Assembly (NCBI GenBank): GCA_021793395.1
Contig: JAJYSU010000003.1
Span: forward strand, 1 to 64,000
Length of the DNA: 64,000 nucleotides
Origin: Actinomycetes bacterium
Lineage (GTDB): Bacteria > Actinomycetota > Acidimicrobiia > Acidimicrobiales > RAAP-2
Direction: 5' to 3'
Every line of letters starts with the position of its first letter. The stretch's first letter is position 1. Shown here one piece after another: positions 44,180 to 53,496 of the stretch. The notes beneath the pieces were generated by a model. That model made no database searches, was not told where the DNA came from, and saw nothing but the letters and a program-made list of their open reading frames with translations. The position numbers and the translations under genes are program-made.

Positions 44180-45553
44180 GTGTCATCCTTCGTCGACGCC
44201 GCTCAGTTGCACGCCAAGGCTGGCGACGGAGGTGCGGGGTGCGTGAGTTTTCGCCGCGAGGCGCACGTCGCCAAGGGTGGTCCCGACGGGGGTGATGGCG
44301 GCCGTGGCGGGGACGTCTGGCTGGTCGCCGATCCTAATCAGGCGTCGCTGCTGGGCTTTCGCGATCATCCGTTTCGTCGCGCCAGCGACGGTCATCACGG
44401 TACGTCGAAGCGTCAGCACGGGGCTCGTGGCGAGGAACTGGTCGTCAAGGTGCCGGTGGGAACAGTGGTGCACGATCGCGACGGGGTGGTCCTCGTCGAC
44501 CTCGCCGGACCCGGCGACCGGTGGCTGGCGGCGGAGGGGGGGCTCGGCGGAGCGGGTAACGCTCGCTTCTTGTCGAACCGTCGTCGAGCTCCGGCCTTCG
44601 CCGAGCAGGGCGAGCGGGGACAGGAGCGCTGGTACGACCTGGAGTTGAAGCTGCAGGCCGACGTGGCGCTGATCGGGTTTCCTAACGTGGGCAAGTCGAC
44701 CTTGATCGCACGAATTTCGGCGGCGCGTCCCAAAATCGCCGACTACCCCTTCACGACTCTGGTTCCCAACCTGGGGGTCGTGCGAGTTGGTCGGCGCGCC
44801 TCGCGACCTGAGGACGTCACGGAGTTCGTCGTCGCCGACATTCCCGGTTTGATTGAGGGGGCGGCGCAGGGTCGCGGACTTGGTCACGATTTCTTGCGCC
44901 ACGTCGAACGCGCCCGGGTCCTCTGCGTTCTGCTCGACCTGTCGGAGACGGCTCCCTTGAGCCCTCAGGGCCAACTCGACGTGCTGCTTCGTGAGCTCGG
45001 CGACTATCGTGGCGAGCTGCTCGAACGTCCTCGGCTGATCGTGGGCTCCAAGGGTGACGTCGCCGCGCAGCATCTGGCGGACGTGGCCGTCATCTCGTCG
45101 GTGACCGGTGAGGGCGTCGCCGCTCTCGTCACCGCGATGGCGGCCGAGGTGAGTGGTGCGCGTGAGCGCGAGGCCACCGAGGCGACTCACGAGGTGGTCG
45201 TGCATCGACCGGTGGCCGACGAGGTGGTCGTGGTGCGTCAGGGCCCTCACGAGTGGTGCGTGGAGGGTCGACCGGCGCTGCGCGCCGTGCGTTTCCAGGA
45301 CCTCACCGACGACGAGGCGCTCGCGGAGATCGTGCGTCGACTACGTGATCTCGGCGTGGACCGGTTGCTCGGTCGCGCCGGCGTGCACGACGGTGACGTG
45401 GTTACCGTCGGCGCCCTCTCGTTCGAGTGGTGGCGTGACGACGGGGGTGCGGGACTGGATCGAGGACACCACCGCGCGACGCGCCGAGAGCGCCTAGCCC
45501 GCCACGGGCGCCTGGACGACGTGGCTGGCGACCAGGAGCGTGATGACACCTAG
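44180..45553 (+). CDS. obg: GTPase Obg
   Basis: A 457-residue ribosome-associated GTPase. The Gly-rich Obg domain has GDGGAGCVSFRREAHVAKGG and RGGDVWLVADPNQASLL. The G domain has GFPNVGKSTLIARIS (G1), FTTLVPNLGVV (G2) and DIPGLIEGAAQGRGLGHDFL (G3). The OCT domain spans about 330-420 (RFQDLTDDEALAEIVRRLRDL). The C-terminal 30 residues are basic and unconserved and overlap the proB start. Confidence 0.95.
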   Translation: MSSFVDAAQLHAKAGDGGAGCVSFRREAHVAKGGPDGGDGGRGGDVWLVADPNQASLLGFRDHPFRRASDGHHGTSKRQHGARGEELVVKVPVGTVVHDRDGVVLVDLAGPGDRWLAAEGGLGGAGNARFLSNRRRAPAFAEQGERGQERWYDLELKLQADVALIGFPNVGKSTLIARISAARPKIADYPFTTLVPNLGVVRVGRRASRPEDVTEFVVADIPGLIEGAAQGRGLGHDFLRHVERARVLCVLLDLSETAPLSPQGQLDVLLRELGDYRGELLERPRLIVGSKGDVAAQHLADVAVISSVTGEGVAALVTAMAAEVSGAREREATEATHEVVVHRPVADEVVVVRQGPHEWCVEGRPALRAVRFQDLTDDEALAEIVRRLRDLGVDRLLGRAGVHDGDVVTVGALSFEWWRDDGGAGLDRGHHRATRRERLARHGRLDDVAGDQERDDT

Positions 45554-46607
45554 GGCGGTGGTCAAGGTCGGAACCACGTCGGTAACCGATCGCCACGGCG
45601 ACGTCGACTACCCGACGCTGGTCCAGATCGCCCAGGACGTGGTCGACCTGCGTGCGCGGGGCTGGTCCGTGGTGGTGGTGACCTCGGGGGCCATTACCGC
45701 GGGATGGGCGGAGGTCGGAGCCGGTCGCGCGCGACCCACCGACGCGCAGACCCTTCAGGCGGTGTCCGCGGTGGGTCAACCGCTGCTCATGCACGCCTGG
45801 CGAAATGCGTTCGCGGAGTGCGCGACCAGCGTCGGTCAGGTGTTGCTGGCGCCGCTCGACTTCTCGCATCGTGGCCAGTACCTGCACGCGCGGCGCACGC
45901 TGAGTGCCCTGGAGGCTCTGGGGGTGGTGCCCATCGTCAACGAGAACGACGCCGTCGCCGACGAGGAGATCCGCTTCGGTGACAATGATCGCCTGGCAGC
46001 GCTCGTCGCCAATTTGGTGGCGGCGTCGCACCTCGTACTGCTCACCGATACGGACGGTCTCCTGACCGCTGATCCGCGGCTCGATCCGGCGGCCACGCTC
46101 ATCGAGGAGGTCACGAGTTTCGACACGACGATCCTCTCGCTGGCCGGAGCCAGCACCTCGGGTGTCGGCAGCGGTGGTATGGCGTCGAAGCTCGCCGCGG
46201 CGCGCATGGCGACCTGGTCGGGAGTGACCACCGTCGTGGCACCGGCGCGGGTCGAGGGTTCGTTGACGCGAGCGATTGACGAGGTCCCCGGGTCGGGCAC
46301 CGTGTTTCGCGCTCGTCGCGAGCGACTCTCGGCGCGCAAGGCCTGGATCGCGTTCGCCGTGGCCACTCGCGGAACGCTGCACGTCAACCAGGGTGCGATG
46401 CAAGCGTTGGAGAACCACGGGCGCAGCCTCTTGCGCGTGGGAGTGGTGTCGCACGAGGGCGCCTTCACGGAGGGTGACGCGGTGGACGTGCGCGGGCCCG
46501 ACGGCGCGTTGATCGCCAAGGGCCTCACGAGGGTGAGCGCCGAGCTCTTCGAGCAAGACGACGTCGTGGTGCACCGTGACGACTTAGTTCTCGTGCGTCG
46601 GGTGTGA
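45543..46607 (+). CDS. proB: Glutamate 5-kinase
   Basis: A 354-residue first enzyme of proline synthesis, phosphorylating glutamate. The amino-acid kinase fold has AVVKVGTTSVTDRHGDV and VVVTSGAITAGWAEVG, PIVNENDAVADEEIRFGDND, and GVGSGGMASKLAAARMA. The C-terminal PUA domain (about 270-354) begins with KAWIAFAVATRGTLHVNQG. ATG at 45543 with AGGAG four bases upstream; the start overlaps obg by 11 bases. Confidence 0.95.
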   Translation: MTPRAVVKVGTTSVTDRHGDVDYPTLVQIAQDVVDLRARGWSVVVVTSGAITAGWAEVGAGRARPTDAQTLQAVSAVGQPLLMHAWRNAFAECATSVGQVLLAPLDFSHRGQYLHARRTLSALEALGVVPIVNENDAVADEEIRFGDNDRLAALVANLVAASHLVLLTDTDGLLTADPRLDPAATLIEEVTSFDTTILSLAGASTSGVGSGGMASKLAAARMATWSGVTTVVAPARVEGSLTRAIDEVPGSGTVFRARRERLSARKAWIAFAVATRGTLHVNQGAMQALENHGRSLLRVGVVSHEGAFTEGDAVDVRGPDGALIAKGLTRVSAELFEQDDVVVHRDDLVLVRRV

Positions 46608-46614
46608 GCACCAC

Positions 46615-46620
46615 TACGCT
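46615..46620 (+). promoter_or_regulatory. Leaderless promoter of proA
   Basis: TACGCT ends six bases before the GTG at 46627, giving proA an internal promoter in addition to read-through from proB. Confidence 0.5.
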
Positions 46621-46626
46621 GATCGG

Positions 46627-47862
46627 GTGGTCGTGAGCGTACTCGAGGAGCAGGGCCGGGCGGTGCGCGCGGCGGCCGTACGGCTCGCCCGGGCGAGCGA
46701 CGAGATACGTCGAGGGGTCCTGCTCGACGTCGCTCGTGCACTCGAGCAGCACCGCGACGAGTTGGTGGCGCTGAATGCCGCCGAGGTGGCCCGCTACGAG
46801 GATGGCGGGGCGGGGCGTGACCGGCTTACCCTCAGCGACGAGCGCGTGGCGTCGATGGCGGAGACGTTGCGCGACGTGGCGGCTCTCGACGACCCGTTGT
46901 TCGAGGTGGTGGCGCGTGACACGCGTCCCAACGGACTGCGCGTGGAGCGAGTGCGCGTGCCTCTCGGCGTGGTGGGCGTGATCTACGAGAACCGACCCAA
47001 CGTGACCAGTGACGTGGCGGGACTGTGCGTGCGCAGCGGCAACGCCGCGTTCCTACGCGGATCAGCCTCGGCGCTGTCGACCAATCGGTTCATCGTGTCG
47101 CTGTGGCACGAGGCCCTCGCACGCCAGGGGCTACCCGTCGAGGCGGTGAGTCTGGTGGAGGATGTCTCCCACGAGACCGCGACCCAGTTCATGGGACTCA
47201 CGGGTGTACTCGACTGTCTGATTCCTCGGGGTGGGCCTAGCCTTATCGCGGCCATGCGCGAGCACGCGCGCGTGCCCTACGTTCTCGACGGTGACGGGAA
47301 CTGCCACGTCTACGTCGACGAGTCGGCGGACCTGGAGCGAGCCGTGGCGATCGTGCGCAACGCCAAGACGTCGCGCCCCGGCGTGTGCAACGCCGCCGAG
47401 ACCGTGATCGTCCACCGTGCCCTCGCCGCGCGATTCCTCCCGGCCATGGCGAAGGCCATGCCCGACGTGCAGTGGCGGGCCGACGAGGAGGCCCGCGTGG
47501 TGCTCGAGGGAGCGCGGCCCGCGAGTGAGGACGACTACGCGCGTGAGTTTCTCGACCTCATCATGGCGGTACGGGTGGTGGGCTCGATCGAGGACGCAAT
47601 CGATCACGTCGCTCGATACGGAACGGGCCATAGCGAGGCGATCGTCACCGAAGACCCCGAGCGAGCCGAGCAGTGGATCCGCCAGGTCGACGCCGCCGCG
47701 GTGCTGGTCAACGCCTCGACTCGCTTCGTGGACGGGGGCGAGTTGGGACTGGGCGGCGAGGTCGGGATTTCTACCCAAAAGCTGCACGCCCGCGGTCCGA
47801 TGGGCCTGCGCGAGCTCACCAGCGTGAAGTGGGTCGTGCGTGGCGAGGGGCACGTGCGATGA
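46627..47862 (+). CDS. proA: Gamma-glutamyl phosphate reductase
   Basis: A 411-residue NADPH-dependent enzyme, second in proline synthesis. The substrate site is GVIYENRPNVTSDVAGLCVR, with the catalytic Cys in NAKTSRPGVCNAAETVIVH. The C-terminus EVGISTQKLHARGPMGLREL is diagnostic. GTG start at 46627, supported by a correctly placed promoter. Its stop overlaps the next start (ATGA). Confidence 0.95.
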   Translation: MVVSVLEEQGRAVRAAAVRLARASDEIRRGVLLDVARALEQHRDELVALNAAEVARYEDGGAGRDRLTLSDERVASMAETLRDVAALDDPLFEVVARDTRPNGLRVERVRVPLGVVGVIYENRPNVTSDVAGLCVRSGNAAFLRGSASALSTNRFIVSLWHEALARQGLPVEAVSLVEDVSHETATQFMGLTGVLDCLIPRGGPSLIAAMREHARVPYVLDGDGNCHVYVDESADLERAVAIVRNAKTSRPGVCNAAETVIVHRALAARFLPAMAKAMPDVQWRADEEARVVLEGARPASEDDYAREFLDLIMAVRVVGSIEDAIDHVARYGTGHSEAIVTEDPERAEQWIRQVDAAAVLVNASTRFVDGGELGLGGEVGISTQKLHARGPMGLRELTSVKWVVRGEGHVR

Positions 47863-48806
47863 CGTCTCTCGACCCCCGCGACGAGGTGGCGCGTCGCCTG
47901 GGGCTGCGCGAGGCCACGCCTCTTCGTTTTGCCTCGCCCGGCGACGTGCGCGAGAGGCTGGCGACGCGAGAGTACCTGAGTGACGACGCGATCGCGTCAG
48001 TGGTCTACCTCGCCGACCGGCTGGCCAAGCCCGTTCTGGTGGAGGGGCCGGCGGGTACCGGTAAGACGTCGCTGGCGCAGGCTGTGGCGGACGCGACGGG
48101 TGCGCGGTTGATCCGCCTGCAGTGCTACGAGGGCCTCGACGAGTCCAAGGCACTCTACGAGTGGAACTACCGCAAGCAGTTGCTGCGCATTCAGGCGGGA
48201 CGAGCCGAGGGATCGGGCCCCGAAGAGTGGTCGCACCTGGAAGAGGACATCTTCGCGCAGGAGTTCCTGTTGACGAGGCCGTTGCTCGAGGCGATTTCGG
48301 CCACCGATCCCGTCGTTCTGCTCATCGACGAAGTCGATCGCGTCGAGTTGGAGACCGAGGCGTTATTGCTCGAAATCCTCTCGGAGTATCAGGTGTCGAT
48401 TCCCGAACTGGGAACCGTGCGCGCGACCCAGATCCCCATGGTTTTTCTCACGTCGAACAATACGCGGGAGCTCTCCGAGGCGCTGAAGCGTCGTTGCCTC
48501 TATCTCTATATTGGCTACCCCGACGTGGAGCGCGAGCGCGAGATCATTGAACGGCGGGTCCCGGGCATTTCGACGGCCCTGGCCGATCAAGTGGCGCGCG
48601 TCGTGCGAACGATTCGCTCAATGGACTTGAAGAAGGCACCGTCGGTCTCCGAGACACTGGACTGGGCGCGCACGCTCGTGATTCTCGGACGCGAGGAGAT
48701 CGGCGACGAGGACACCGCGGCGACTCTGCACATCCTGCTCAAATACCAGAGCGATATCGAACGGGCCACGAAGGAGCTCCTCGGTCGACCGGGGTCCCTT
48801 GCGTAG
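47859..48806 (+). CDS. MoxR-type AAA+ ATPase
   Basis: A 315-residue AAA+ ATPase of the MoxR/CoxD type. Walker A is VEGPAGTGKTSLAQAVADA near residue 52, Walker B VVLLIDEVDRVELETEA, and sensor region VFLTSNNTRELSEALKRRCL with the arginine finger following. Such ATPases act with VWA proteins as chaperones for metal-enzyme assembly or membrane complexes. The neighbour downstream is exactly such a VWA protein and overlaps by eight bases. No client enzyme is nearby. Confidence 0.9.
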   Translation: MTSLDPRDEVARRLGLREATPLRFASPGDVRERLATREYLSDDAIASVVYLADRLAKPVLVEGPAGTGKTSLAQAVADATGARLIRLQCYEGLDESKALYEWNYRKQLLRIQAGRAEGSGPEEWSHLEEDIFAQEFLLTRPLLEAISATDPVVLLIDEVDRVELETEALLLEILSEYQVSIPELGTVRATQIPMVFLTSNNTRELSEALKRRCLYLYIGYPDVEREREIIERRVPGISTALADQVARVVRTIRSMDLKKAPSVSETLDWARTLVILGREEIGDEDTAATLHILLKYQSDIERATKELLGRPGSLA

Positions 48807-50232
48807 GGTTCTCGGTGAGTTCGTCCGCGAGTTGCGCGAGGCCGGAATCCCGGTGTCACTGAGCGAGCACGTCGACGCGGCTCGCTGCATCGGTTTCATC
48901 GACCTGGGGGACCGGGATCTGTTGCGCGCCGCTCTCGCGGCCACGTTGGTCAAAGATGGCGATCACCTGGAGGCCTTTCAACGAGCCTTTGACGTCTTCT
49001 TCTCACTGCGCGACGCCGACCCCGAGACGTCGGGAGTAGCCGACGGTGCCGCGTCGACCGGCACCGACGCGCCCGGCGCCGCGGGTCCGGGCGCGTCGCG
49101 CGGCGAAGGGGGCGGCGCAGGTTCGTCACTGTCGGCCGAGGAGTTGGCGTCGCTCCTGTGGCGAGCACTGCGCGACGCCGATCCGGCGTTGCTGCGCCGT
49201 GGCGCGGCCGACGCGGTGGCGCGCTACGCGGGAATCGAGCCCGGTCGCCCCGTGGGCGGGACGTACTACCTCTACCGCACGCTGCGTAACCTCGACCTCG
49301 ACACGCTCGAGGAGCGCCTCGCGCAGTGGGGTCGTGATCACGCGCGATCGTCCGGCGAACTCGGGGAGCGTCTGGCTCGCGACGACGCGCGAGAGCGGAT
49401 CGCCCAGCTGCGTCAGGCCGTCGAGCGGGAGATTCGTCAGCGACTCGTGGAGGATCGGGGCGCGGCCACTCTGGCTCGTTCACTGCGTCGCCCTCTTCCC
49501 GAGGATGTGGACGTGATGCACGCCAACCGTGAGGAGATGGCGCAGCTCCAGCGAGCGCTACGCCCCCTCAGCCGCAAGTTGGCGACGCGCCTGGCGCGCC
49601 GTCGCCGGCGTCGTCATCGTGGTGCGGTCGATCTGCGGCGCACGGTGGTGCGCAGCCTCTCGACGGGCGGCGTTCCTCTGGATCTGCGTTTTAAACCGCC
49701 GCGCCCCGCCAAACCCGAGATCATCGTTATCGCGGATATTTCGGGATCCGTGGCGTCCTTCGCCCGATTTACCCTGCACCTGGTGCACGCGATCTCGTCC
49801 CAATTCTCTACCGTGCGAAGTTTCGTGTTCGTCGACGGCCTGGACGAGGTGACGCGGCTCTTCGAGGGGGTGGATGATCCGGCCGACGCCGTGACCCGTA
49901 TCAACGCGGAGGCGGACGTCATCGCCGTTGACGGCCACTCGGACTACGGACGAGCGCTGTCGACATTTCACGATCGTTATGCTCGGGAAGTGACTCGACG
50001 CGCCACCGTACTGATCCTGGGCGACGCGCGCAATAACTACCACCACGCCCGACCGGAGATCCTGGCTGACCTGGCGGCGCGTGCTCGGTCCCTGTACTGG
50101 CTCAACCCCGAGCCCCGGGCGTACTGGGACAGTGGCGACTCCGTCATTGCCCAGTACGCGCCCTACTGCGATGGCGTGATCGAGTGCCGCACTCTTCGTC
50201 AACTGGAGGCTTTCGTCGGAGAGCTGGCGTGA
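48799..50232 (+). CDS. VWA-domain protein (CoxE-like)
   Basis: A 477-residue protein starting with TTG. The N-terminal half is helical, with a Gly/Ala-rich low-complexity linker around residues 80-115 and a very basic stretch KLATRLARRRRRRHRGAVDL near 260. The C-terminal VWA domain (from about 305) has the metal-ion-dependent adhesion motif IVIADISGSVASFARF (DxSxS) and DGHSDYGRALSTF with the Thr/Asp positions. Partner of the MoxR ATPase upstream; the stop overlaps the next GTG. Confidence 0.88.
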   Translation: MRRVLGEFVRELREAGIPVSLSEHVDAARCIGFIDLGDRDLLRAALAATLVKDGDHLEAFQRAFDVFFSLRDADPETSGVADGAASTGTDAPGAAGPGASRGEGGGAGSSLSAEELASLLWRALRDADPALLRRGAADAVARYAGIEPGRPVGGTYYLYRTLRNLDLDTLEERLAQWGRDHARSSGELGERLARDDARERIAQLRQAVEREIRQRLVEDRGAATLARSLRRPLPEDVDVMHANREEMAQLQRALRPLSRKLATRLARRRRRRHRGAVDLRRTVVRSLSTGGVPLDLRFKPPRPAKPEIIVIADISGSVASFARFTLHLVHAISSQFSTVRSFVFVDGLDEVTRLFEGVDDPADAVTRINAEADVIAVDGHSDYGRALSTFHDRYAREVTRRATVLILGDARNNYHHARPEILADLAARARSLYWLNPEPRAYWDSGDSVIAQYAPYCDGVIECRTLRQLEAFVGELA

Positions 50233-50927
50233 ACGAGGCGTGGCAGCACTTCGTGACGCGGGGCGCGCCGCCGGTCGGGACGTGTCTCGTCCTCGTGCGA
50301 CACGGTGAGGCCCGCTGTAACGTCGACGGTGTCGTGGGTGGAATGCGTGGTGACGGCTCGCTCACGGAGCGCGGCCGCGAGCAGGTTCGGTCCCTGCGCG
50401 ATCGGCTGGCTCGTTCGGGCGAGTTCGACGACCTTACGGCGATCTACACGTCGACTCTTCCGCGAGCGGTCGAGACGGCGGCGATTCTGGCGCCGTCGCT
50501 TCCCGAGGGCCTGGCACCGGTGGCCGACGACGACTTGTGCGAGTTGCGCCCCGGTGACGCCGACGGTCTCACCTGGGAGGAACTCGTTGAGCGCTACGGG
50601 TCGCTCTCGTGGCGCGAGGACCCTCACGCGCCCTTCGCGCCCGGGGGCGAGTCGCGCGTCGAGTTTTACGAGCGTTGCGAGCGAGCACTGGGCCGACTGG
50701 TCGAGCGTCACCCCGGCGAGCGGGTGCTCGTGGTCTCCCACGGTGGTGTTATCGAGCAGGCGATGAAGATCCTTCAGGGCGACGGCCCCGTTGCCCGACT
50801 GGGCTTGCGCACCGACAACGCCTCGGTGACTGAGATCGAGTTCGACGGACCGCGCCGCCGACTCCTGCGCTACAACGACGTGGCGCCGCTGGCGAGGTCG
50901 AATCCTCGTAAGAACTCCGCCACGTAA
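50229..50927 (+). CDS. Histidine phosphatase family protein
   Basis: A 232-residue phosphoglycerate-mutase-like phosphatase. The nucleophile His is in [18 protein letters not shown], with the second His in [17 protein letters not shown]. Additional conserved residues are in [16 protein letters not shown] and [14 protein letters not shown]. The substrate is unknown. The GTG overlaps the VWA stop by four bases, so the three genes form a coupled unit. The 3' end overlaps the convergent DAHP synthase by 58 bases. Confidence 0.9.
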   Translation: MNEAWQHFVTRGAPPVGTCLVLVRHGEARCNVDGVVGGMRGDGSLTERGREQVRSLRDRLARSGEFDDLTAIYTSTLPRAVETAAILAPSLPEGLAPVADDDLCELRPGDADGLTWEELVERYGSLSWREDPHAPFAPGGESRVEFYERCERALGRLVERHPGERVLVVSHGGVIEQAMKILQGDGPVARLGLRTDNASVTEIEFDGPRRRLLRYNDVAPLARSNPRKNSAT

Positions 50928-52249
50928 AACGCGAGGTCCAGGCTCTGCGTCGCGTTGAGGCGAGGGTCGCAAATCGTCGTGTAGTTGAGATCGAGGTCGT
51001 CCTCGTGGAGCCGCGATCCTCCGCCCAGGCACTCGGTGACGTCGTCGCCGGTCAGTTCGATGTGCAGTCCCGCCGGCCAGGTACCCAGGGCTTGGTGGAT
51101 GGAGAAGAACTGCGACACCTCGTCCATGATCTGGTCGAAGTGGCGGGTCTTTTGACCACCGGCGGCGAGGAACGTGTTGCCGTGCATCGGATCGCACGTC
51201 CAGAGAACCCGTCGCCCCTCATCGCGGGTGCTCTCGATGAGGCTCGGCAGGTGCCGCGAAATTCGCTCGTGTCCCATGCGCGCGATCAGGGTGAGTCGTC
51301 CGGGAACGTTGTCGGGATTAAGGACGTCGATCAGCCGACGAAGTTCGTCCACGTCGACGCTCGGTCCGACCTTCAGGCCAATCGGGTTGGCGACGCCGCG
51401 CAAGAACTCGACGTGGGCACCGTCGAGCTGGCGAGTCCGGTCGCCGATCCAGAGCATGTGCGCCGAGCAGTCGTACCAGTCGCCCGTGAGCGAGTCGCGA
51501 CGGGTCAGGGCCTGCTCGTAGGGGAGGATGAGCGCCTCGTGACTGGTGTAGAAATCCACTCCCTGTAGCGCGCTGTCGTCGTGGAGGTCGATCCCGCAGG
51601 CCTTCATGAACTGCAGGGCGCGTTCGATCTCGTCGGCGACCATGGCGTAGCGCTTGCCCTCGAGGGAGTTGGCGACGAACTCCTGATTCCACGCGTGGAC
51701 CCTCGAGAGTGCGGCGAAGCCCCCTTTGGTGAAGGCGCGCAGAAGGTTGAGGGTGGCCACGCTCTGGTGGTAGGCGGTGAGGAGACGGTCGGGGTCGGGC
51801 CGCCGGGACGCGGCGTCGAAGCGGTCGCCGTTCACGATATGACCGCGGAACGAGTCCAGCCGTACCCCGTTGCGTTCCTCGTAGGGATCGGAGCGAGGTT
51901 TGGCGAACTGACCGGCGATACGTCCCACTTTGATGACGGGAACCCCCGACGCGTACGTGAGGGCTACCGACATCTGCAAGATAACCTTCAATTTGTCGCG
52001 AATCGAGTCAGCCGAGCCTTCGTCAAAGGACTCGGCGCAGTCGCCGGCCTGGAGCAAAAAGGCGTCACCGGCCTCCACCTGAGCCAGTTGTTCGGTCAGT
52101 CGGTGCGCCTCTCCCGCGAAGACGAGGGGCGGTTTGGTAGCCAGCGTCGCCTCCACGCGCGCGAGATGCGCCGGGTCGGGCCACGCGGGGCTCTGCGCGA
52201 CGGCGCGATCACGCCACGTCTGCGGCGTCCACGATGTCGGCGAACTCAC
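50870..52249 (-). CDS. aroG: Class II 3-deoxy-7-phosphoheptulonate (DAHP) synthase
   Basis: A 459-residue class II (plant/mycobacterial type) DAHP synthase, first step of the shikimate pathway. Diagnostic stretches are [20 protein letters not shown] with the metal-binding Cys, [60 protein letters not shown] and [13 protein letters not shown]. The C-terminus ends near [17 protein letters not shown] use the GTG at 52249 because TACGCT lies exactly six bases upstream; a longer open frame upstream crosses nadD and is spurious. Confidence 0.95.
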   Translation of the reverse strand: MSSPTSWTPQTWRDRAVAQSPAWPDPAHLARVEATLATKPPLVFAGEAHRLTEQLAQVEAGDAFLLQAGDCAESFDEGSADSIRDKLKVILQMSVALTYASGVPVIKVGRIAGQFAKPRSDPYEERNGVRLDSFRGHIVNGDRFDAASRRPDPDRLLTAYHQSVATLNLLRAFTKGGFAALSRVHAWNQEFVANSLEGKRYAMVADEIERALQFMKACGIDLHDDSALQGVDFYTSHEALILPYEQALTRRDSLTGDWYDCSAHMLWIGDRTRQLDGAHVEFLRGVANPIGLKVGPSVDVDELRRLIDVLNPDNVPGRLTLIARMGHERISRHLPSLIESTRDEGRRVLWTCDPMHGNTFLAAGGQKTRHFDQIMDEVSQFFSIHQALGTWPAGLHIELTGDDVTECLGGGSRLHEDDLDLNYTTICDPRLNATQSLDLAFYVAEFLRGFDLASGATSL

Positions 52250-52336
52250 GTCTGTAGCGTAGAGCCTGGCGCATCGGGGGGCAATCCGTCGCGTTGACGG
52301 TCCCCCGAGCGTGGGGCGGGCCGTTAGGCTCAGGAG
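52250..52336. promoter_or_regulatory. Divergent promoter region, DAHP synthase / nadD
   Basis: Two leaderless promoters face away from each other. On the minus strand TACGCT (52256-52261) sits six bases before the GTG at 52249. On the plus strand TAGGCT (52325-52330) sits six bases before the GTG at 52337. No clear operator is visible between them. Confidence 0.6.
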
Positions 52337-52906
52337 GTGACTGCACGGCGGATCGGCCTCTTTGGAGGCACCTTCGACCCTCCGCACCTGGGCCACGTCG
52401 CGGCGCTCCAGGCGGCGGCGCACACGGGTCACTTCGAGCGCATTGAGGTGACCGTCGCCGGTGATCCGTATCGCAAACGCGACGTCGGGCCGGTGCTTCC
52501 GGGCGAGTGTCGCCTGGCCATGGCCCACGTCGCCTTCGACGGGTTGGATCTCGTGCACGTGTCGGATCGCGAGATTCGTCGAGCGGGGCCCTCGTACACC
52601 ATCGACACGGTGATGGAGCTGCGCGAGGAGTGGGACGACGTGGACCTGATCGTCGGTGCGGACCTGACCTCCCAACTCGACTCGTGGCACCGTGCGCGCG
52701 AACTGGCCGCTCTCGTGCGCGTGGGCGTGGTTCCCCGGCCCGGCGGAGCCGCGTCGCTGGGGCCCACGTGGCGGTCTTACGAGATTCCCATGAGCCCGGT
52801 GGACCTTTCCAGCACCTTTATCCGTCAACGGCTCCTGAGTGACGAGGATCTGCGACACGTGCTGCCCGCGGCGGTCGTGCCCATGTACGAGAACTTTCGG
52901 GAGTAG
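52337..52906 (+). CDS. nadD: Nicotinate-nucleotide adenylyltransferase
   Basis: A 189-residue enzyme making nicotinate adenine dinucleotide in NAD synthesis. The nucleotidyltransferase motif is [18 protein letters not shown], and the C-terminal ISSTxIR-type motif is [33 protein letters not shown] is the substrate loop. Followed by a small membrane protein and rsfS, the usual partner. Confidence 0.94.
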   Translation: MTARRIGLFGGTFDPPHLGHVAALQAAAHTGHFERIEVTVAGDPYRKRDVGPVLPGECRLAMAHVAFDGLDLVHVSDREIRRAGPSYTIDTVMELREEWDDVDLIVGADLTSQLDSWHRARELAALVRVGVVPRPGGAASLGPTWRSYEIPMSPVDLSSTFIRQRLLSDEDLRHVLPAAVVPMYENFRE

Positions 52907-52918
52907 AGTCGGGTCGTC

Positions 52919-53098
52919 ATGGCGGTGCGACTATTCGATCTGACGGAGACGCAGCCCGTGAGGCTGGCGGTGGTAGAGGCAGCTCCACGGCGGCGACGGG
53001 AGTTGCGTCGGGTACGTCGGCGATGGGCGGCCGTGGCCGTCATCAGCGTGGGGGCGCCGTTCGTGGCGGCGCTCGTGGTGCTGGAGATGGTGCACTGA
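52919..53098 (+). CDS. Small membrane protein, unknown
   Basis: A 59-codon frame. The product has an N-terminal part [20 protein letters not shown], a basic stretch [13 protein letters not shown], and one C-terminal hydrophobic helix [20 protein letters not shown]. The basic cluster before the helix fits a membrane anchor with the N-terminus in the cytoplasm. TAGAGT nine bases upstream of the ATG is a promoter candidate that includes the nadD stop. Its stop codon overlaps the probable start of rsfS. The family is unknown. Confidence 0.6.
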   Translation: MAVRLFDLTETQPVRLAVVEAAPRRRRELRRVRRRWAAVAVISVGAPFVAALVVLEMVH

Positions 53099-53496
53099 GC
53101 ACGACCGCGACGGGAGTCGCGGCCGATCCGGGACCGTGGGATCCCTACGTCGAGACGGTGGTGGAGGCCGTACTACGTGCGGTGGACGACAAGGCGGGAA
53201 TCGACGCGGTGGTGCTCGACCTGCGCGGGCTGGTTGACTCCTTCGACGCGTTGATTCTCGTCACGGGTCGCGGTGATCGTCACGTGCGCACGTTGGCCGA
53301 GCACATCGAGAGTGAGATCGCGCGCGCCGCGGACGTTCGACCGCGTCACGTGGAAGGATGGGCGTCGGCGCAGTGGATTGCCCTGGATTACAGCGACGTC
53401 ATTGTGCACGTCTTCGATCCCGTGGCGCGGGCCTACTACGACCTTGAGCACCTGTGGAACGCCGCACGGGTCCACTGGCCCCAGCCGACGCCCTAA
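53095..53496 (+). CDS. rsfS: Ribosomal silencing factor RsfS
   Basis: The RsfS core VVLDLRGLVDSFDALILVTG, RHVRTLAEHIESEIAR, HVEGWASAQWIALDYSDVIV and YYDLEHLWN is full length. It blocks subunit joining on L14 in starved cells. The start is uncertain. A CTG at 53095 overlaps the stop of the small upstream gene (CTGA) and gives 133 residues. A GTG at 53158 gives 112 residues with a shorter first helix. An ATG at 53023 would overlap the upstream gene heavily. Its stop overlaps the convergent GerMN gene by four bases. Confidence 0.9.
   Translation: MSTTATGVAADPGPWDPYVETVVEAVLRAVDDKAGIDAVVLDLRGLVDSFDALILVTGRGDRHVRTLAEHIESEIARAADVRPRHVEGWASAQWIALDYSDVIVHVFDPVARAYYDLEHLWNAARVHWPQPTP

Noticed and set aside
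52250-52858. N-terminal extension of the DAHP synthase by about 200 codons
   Set aside because: It would cover nadD on the other strand, the extension has no family likeness, and a leaderless promoter marks the GTG at 52249.
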